64,000 nt of DNA from Pholiota molesta. Taxonomy: Eukaryota > Basidiomycota > Agaricomycetes > Agaricales > Strophariaceae. The notes beneath the pieces were generated by a model. It was not told where the DNA came from. It did no database searches and saw only the letters and a program-made list of their open reading frames with translations. The position numbers and the translations under genes were made by a program. The first letter of the stretch is position 1, and the number at the start of each line of letters is the position of its first letter. The stretch is taken from assembly GCA_014925825.1 (NCBI GenBank), contig JACGCK010000001.1, forward strand, positions 992,001 through 1,056,000. The letters are read 5' to 3'. This document shows, piece by piece, positions 59,614 to 64,000 of the stretch.

Positions 59614-61404
59614 ATGCTGCCTACGCCCTCCAACTCCCCACGCGCGGTTCTTGCACCCCTCACAAATACACTCGATGCCCCTCATGCGAAACCAACCACC
59701 TTCCTTCCTACTCCTCCTGCTGAGTCGAAAAGAGCCAAAAGAAGGCTCCCTGTCGAAGAGAAACCTGCCCAGAAACGCCTCAAGCTAGGCCAAAAGTCCA
59801 ATGTATCCAAAGGCGAGAACACTGACAGCGACGAAGAATCAGACGAAGACCAGTGCATGGAGGCCGTCGATGTGGCACAAGCGCGAGCGCGAAGGAACAC
59901 CGCGTTCCAGCTGCATACTCGGTTTATTGCAAGTCCCGCATCCATTTGCAGAAGACAAGCTCGTGAGTCCTTTCATTTCTTGTTACATATTTCCCACTTG
60001 ATTCAACTTATATGCAGCGTCCACACTTCCCATCCTGCGATCATTCGTATCTTCCATTAAATCAGATGTCTACAAATGTCAGTCCATTGGGGAGGACACA
60101 TATTTGACTCCTCCCTATGCTTGCTCCTATTCCTATGGTACGTCTTTTGGTTCATTTGCCTCACCGTCTCTAACACTCTACAGGTGCAAAGGCGGGGCGT
60201 ACACCATTTCTAGCCGTTGCAACTGAACAAGGGACGGTGCATATCTTAAACACGTCCAAACGTAATGATTGGGATCCTGGTATGTTGTATCTTGGATATT
60301 GGTTTTCGCATTATTGATTGGAGGTTTCAGAGCCACAAAGAACTACTATGCAGCCCCACTACAACGGTGTTTTTGATGTCAAATGGAATGTGGACGATAC
60401 TTCTCTCGCAACTTGTTCAGGAGATCAATCAACCAGAATCTCATCTGTGGAGACAGGCGAAATCATCAATGTTTTGCGTAGTCACAACAGCACAGTCAAA
60501 TGCATGGCATGGGATCCCAGCAATAGGTCTCTCTTGGCGACGGGTGGGCGTGACGGAGCGATTTGCTTATGGGACTTGCGAGTAGGAAACAGCTTCCATG
60601 AGAATGGTTTGTTTGCTGCAAATCCTGTAGTGACAATATATGGCGCTCATGAAGACACGCTTATCAAAAGTAAACCCAAACCACGGAAAGGAAAATACCA
60701 ACCCACACCGCGCACCGTTACTAGTATTTTATACCCTGAGTCCCAACCATACGGCCTCGTCAGCAGTGGCTCCTCCGATGGGTAGGTGAACACAAACGGG
60801 TGTAAATTACTTGGCTAATTCTCTTGTATCCAGCATCCTTCGGTATTGGGATTTACGAGGTTCTCTGAAGAAGACCAAATCGACAAAACAAAAAGTTCCA
60901 TCCGAGGTCTACTCTTCTTCCGTCGACCCCACCCTTTATGGTTCCAAACGCCCAAGAGGTATCATTAGCCTTGCTCAGGGGACAGGACCAACTGCTGGCC
61001 TTATCTTCGCAGTTGGGGCCGATTCCCGGATACACACATACGACCTACCAACTCTGACTGCACGTAATACGTTTTCACATGAAAACATGCAAACGAGCTC
61101 CTTCTATGTCGGTCTTTCTGTTTCACCCTGCGGCCGTTGGCTTTCTTGCGGTGGATCTGGCAAGAAAGGCAATAGTTTCTTATTCGACGTCGAAAGCGCG
61201 GGCCGAACAGGATACAATTCTCAGAAAGGGTTCGAGCTGAAGGGCCTCACAGCAGAGGTGGGCGCTGTCGATTGGACTCAGGATTCGCTCGCGATGTGCT
61301 TAGATGACGGCATTGTTCGTATATGGAGGCCAGACGTTGGGAGGCATATTCAATGCTTAAAAAATCCAGCGGAGAACATGTGGGATTGGCTCTGGTCATC
61401 ATGA
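59614..61404 (+). CDS. CDT2: Cdt2/DTL WD40 substrate receptor of CRL4 ubiquitin ligase
   Basis: The start is MLPTPSNSPRAVLAPLTN. A disordered basic N-terminus is followed by a seven-bladed WD40 propeller: FLAVATEQGTVHILNTSK, NGVFDVKWNVDDTSLATCSG, VKCMAWDPSNRSLLATGGRD, VTSILYPESQPYGLVSSG, and further blades to MWDWLWSS at 61404. Two WDxR boxes (CLWDLRVG and RYWDLRGS) are the DDB1-binding signature of DCAF proteins. Blade order and the insert between them match Cdt2/DTL, which targets Cdt1 and Spd1-type proteins for destruction in S phase in the nucleus. It has five exons and an intact frame. Confidence 0.87.
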
Positions 61405-61566
61405 TAAAGCCCAATGGTTTAGCCGCGTTTTGTAAATGTCTACAAATGTCGTTGGGATAAGTGAAACGAGCAAAGCATATTATACAATTAAGGTATCCGG
61501 ATCACCAATATAGAGGAGTTAGCGGAGTGTTGAAAGCTATGGAATCTGGAGGAAGTGAAAAAGATT

Positions 61567-62466
61567 TCACTTTTGCTGTATTGCATTAACGAGCCTGTAA
61601 ATAGTCACAAGTTAGCGCATGAACTACACAGTGATTAATCAACGCAAACAGACCAGTCGAGCCCTTCCTCCAGACCTTCTCCCTTTGTCGCACAGCTTCC
61701 TCTAACACTCCATGGCCGTGTCTTTTCTCCTCCTGCAAGTCCGAGCTGTTCGCTAATCTCTTCGGGTTTGAGGGCACCTTCGACGTCTTGTTTGTTGCAG
61801 AATACTAAAAGAGGGGCACCCTTCAGCTCCTCCTCCGAAAGCATTGTTAGGAGTTCCGTCCGTGACGTTGTCAGCCGTGCGTGGTCGGATGAATCGATGA
61901 CATATATAATGGCAGAGGTATTGGGGAAGTAGCATCTCCAATAAGGACTGGCATTTCAAATGAGGTCAGTAAGACAAAGATTAATTGAATTAACGCGTTA
62001 CCGTATACTTGACTGCCCACCAAGGTCCCAAACTTGGAATTTAATGTTCTTATACTGTACGATATTCAGCGTTGTATAATCTAGTTGAGAAAAGCATACT
62101 TGCCTCTACAGTTTCGACATTGAAACCAATCGCTTTAATTCGTGATCAGCACAAAAGTCAGGGGAATACAGCTCAAGAATTACTTGGTATAGTAGAAACA
62201 ACTTCTCCAATCTAAGAAAGGATTTGTAAGGGGTTTATCCAATAGGACAGAGCAAGAATTACAGACCTGTAGTCGGTAGAGGATCGTAGTCTATACAATC
62301 GGGACATAAGCGGTGAGCCGGAGCACAGGAGAAGCGGCTACGTAGCACAAGCACATACCTTTCCCGCAGAGTCCAGTCCCAGCATCAGAATGCGTACATC
62401 CTGATCCTTACTCCATCGAACCAGCGACGTGAGGGAGGAGAATAAAGTGGATATTGATAGACCCAT
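61567..62466 (-). CDS. ARL1: ADP-ribosylation factor-like GTPase Arl1
   Basis: About 180 residues in six exons. It starts MGLSISTLFSSLTSLVRW, with Gly2 available for N-myristoylation. The P-loop is GLDSAGKT, the switch regions are [18 protein letters not shown] and WDLGGQ, and the base-recognition motif is NKQD. It ends EGLEEGLDWLVNAIQQK. The sequence [20 protein letters not shown] and the C-terminus favour Arl1 over Arf1. Arl1 recruits golgins to the trans-Golgi. The intron at 62103-62055 starts with GC: only this splice gives the family sequence VETVEYKN. No frame break. Confidence 0.93.
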
Positions 62467-62700
62467 AGCGCAGAGACCGTGAAGGGCGTAAGAGTGAGAA
62501 AGTGGGAGAGACGAAGACGGAAATTGGCTTTCGGCAGTGTTAGTGAGCAGGGAAATGACATGAAATTCATGTCCACGTGAGCGCCTTATAACTGGCATGT
62601 CAATGTCAAATACCGCGTCTTCAGCAATTTCTCGGACACCGGTGCACCGCCCTCTCCCATTCCCAACTGTTAATCTAAAGCGAAGCTGTTGCTCTAAACT

Positions 62701-63785
62701 ATGGGGAAGGCCACAACGAGTGGAACCACTGCAACTGACAGTCACAAAAAGTCGAAATCAAAGAAGGATCCACATCCCGCAAAAGATTTGAGCGAAACGA
62801 CGACGCCGAAGGATTCGGCCTCTTCTGTAACCGAATCTAAGGACCTAGGTACTACCCTCGCACCCGAGGCGACAGGATCTCAACCCAAAAAAGTATCCAA
62901 GAAGAAATTGAAAAACCTGCCAAAAGCTTCACCTGAAGTTGCCGAAACACTGGCAATCGCTGTAGAATCACCAAAAAAGAGCAAGAAGCGAAAACACAAA
63001 ACAGAGGACCATGACTCTCAAAAAGACGACGGGATCATCTCGAAAAATGGTGTAGAAGAACCTCCGAAGAAAAAGCACAAAAACAGGACAGAATTTGCGG
63101 ATCCCAGAGCAGATTCGACACTCAATGCCCAGTCTCGCAAAGGTACGTAAGGCTTCTTTTCCAAGGTCTATGGTATTTTATTTTGTCTTGGCTATAGCTC
63201 TGGAATATGCATTTTTGCAGATGAATCGTCCTTCCAAGTGGAAATTCAACAAGGCACGACAGAACTGGCTTATTAGGAATATATGGAATCCTGACGCAGT
63301 GAGTAGTCTGGTCCTCGAAATCTTGTTATCTCAATACTAAACAGCATCTTAAGATATCGGATATCTACTTCCCTTTTGTCTTAAAATACCTTACCAACGT
63401 ACAAGGAGGATCACGCGAAGTATGTTTGCTAAATTCACCGATATTCCTTCTGGTAACTCATACGATTTTTAAATAGAAATTGAAGGAATCTTGTCAAACA
63501 TACCTGAAGCTTCCAGAGGTTACAAAAACAGCACAAACCGATGAAGCTGTCCCATTGACTCCAAAGAGCATTCTCAAGACCCCCTCATCAACTGCAAAGC
63601 CAACACCGGGACCGCTTATCGATCCTTCTCCGACCACTGGAACACTGATTGCTTCAGATTCGGTCCTCCCTCCAACAGCAGCCACCAGTTTATCTGCAGA
63701 ATCCTTGGCTGCCATCAGGCGAAAACGTGCTCAAACTCTATATGACGCATTATGCTCTGACGCATCAGCAAGTGTGGAAACATGA
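62701..63785 (+). CDS. WKF-domain protein (C7orf50-like)
   Basis: The N-terminal half is Lys/Ser-rich and nucleolar in character (KKSKSKKDPHPAKD, KKSKKRKHK, PPKKKHKN). After an intron the WKF domain begins: ALEYAFLQMNRPSKWKFNKA, then RQNWLIRNIW and ISDIYFPFVLKYLTNVQGGS over three short exons. The tail is Pro/Thr-rich and ends ASASVET. The WKF family (human C7orf50) is conserved in eukaryotes and linked to ribosome production, but its activity is unknown. The frame is intact. It shares a 234 bp promoter with ARL1. Confidence 0.88.
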
Positions 63786-64000
63786 TATCTTCACTCATAC
63801 ATACCCTTTGGAAAGATAGCTCTCGCAGAACATCTGCAACGCCCAACCCCTTCGGAATCATGGATCTTGTAAGAGGATGATTGCCCATCTCTTTGTGTTT
63901 TGTTTCAAACGACATTTCTAACGATCCCCGAGAATAGCAAGCGGAGAAAATGCTCAGTTGCATAATGCTTAATAAAATTGATCTTTCCATTGAAGGAATA
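63786..64000. other. 3' flank of the WKF gene
   Basis: The last 215 bp show no coding pattern I can support. A 91-codon minus-strand ORF overlaps the WKF stop and has no recognisable features. Confidence 0.4.

Noticed and set aside
63715..63990. 91-codon minus-strand ORF at the window end
   Set aside because: Overlaps the WKF gene end in antisense and has no recognisable features.

Overview
The window is nuclear DNA of a basidiomycete fungus, most likely a mushroom-forming agaricomycete. The evidence is a dense gene set cut by many 47-90 bp introns, an agaricomycete-type DUF6535 membrane protein, and fungal-specific pathway genes (LYS12, FAR11, DRE2, KIP3). I see 26 protein-coding loci, no rRNA, no convincing tRNA and no CRISPR. 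About 85 percent of the sequence is genic.

Layout. 1-9 kb: the 3' end of a HEI10/Zip3-like coiled-coil protein, a Ser/Pro-rich protein with a CUE-like C-terminus, Mediator subunit MED18, the box C/D snoRNP factor BCD1, and the Fe-S assembly factor DRE2. 9.1-9.8 kb: a 665 bp MITE-like element with terminal inverted repeats and an 8 bp target-site duplication, inserted upstream of DRE2. 10-19 kb: a forkhead transcription factor, a DUF6535 membrane protein and the STRIPAK subunit FAR11. 19-24 kb: a Pho85-type cyclin followed by a pyrimidine-rich non-coding stretch. 24-36 kb: ubiquitin E1 UBA1, cactin, mitochondrial ClpX (MCX1), RanBP1 (YRB1) and the p24 cargo receptor EMP24. 36-44 kb: kinesin-8 KIP3, dihydroorotase URA4, a cytochrome-b5-reductase-like flavoprotein and a C2H2 transcription factor. 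44-56 kb: a very large GAR-domain coiled-coil protein, a disrupted small membrane protein and a GW/WG-repeat protein. 56-64 kb: a single-pass membrane protein, homoisocitrate dehydrogenase LYS12, the CRL4 substrate receptor CDT2, the GTPase ARL1 and a WKF-domain protein.

The genes form no cluster or single pathway. They are mainly housekeeping genes arranged as alternating divergent pairs sharing 145-790 bp promoters (for example YRB1/EMP24, KIP3/URA4, LYS12/CDT2) and as close convergent pairs (MED18/BCD1, 20 bp apart).

Caution on quality: at least two dozen reading-frame breaks occur in otherwise conserved genes, including essential ones such as UBA1 and MED18. Nearly all are repaired by adding one base, often in a short G or C run. 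I read these as consensus deletion errors, not pseudogenes, so gene spans below cross such breaks. Exon borders were placed by eye from GT/GC...AG sites and reading frame.
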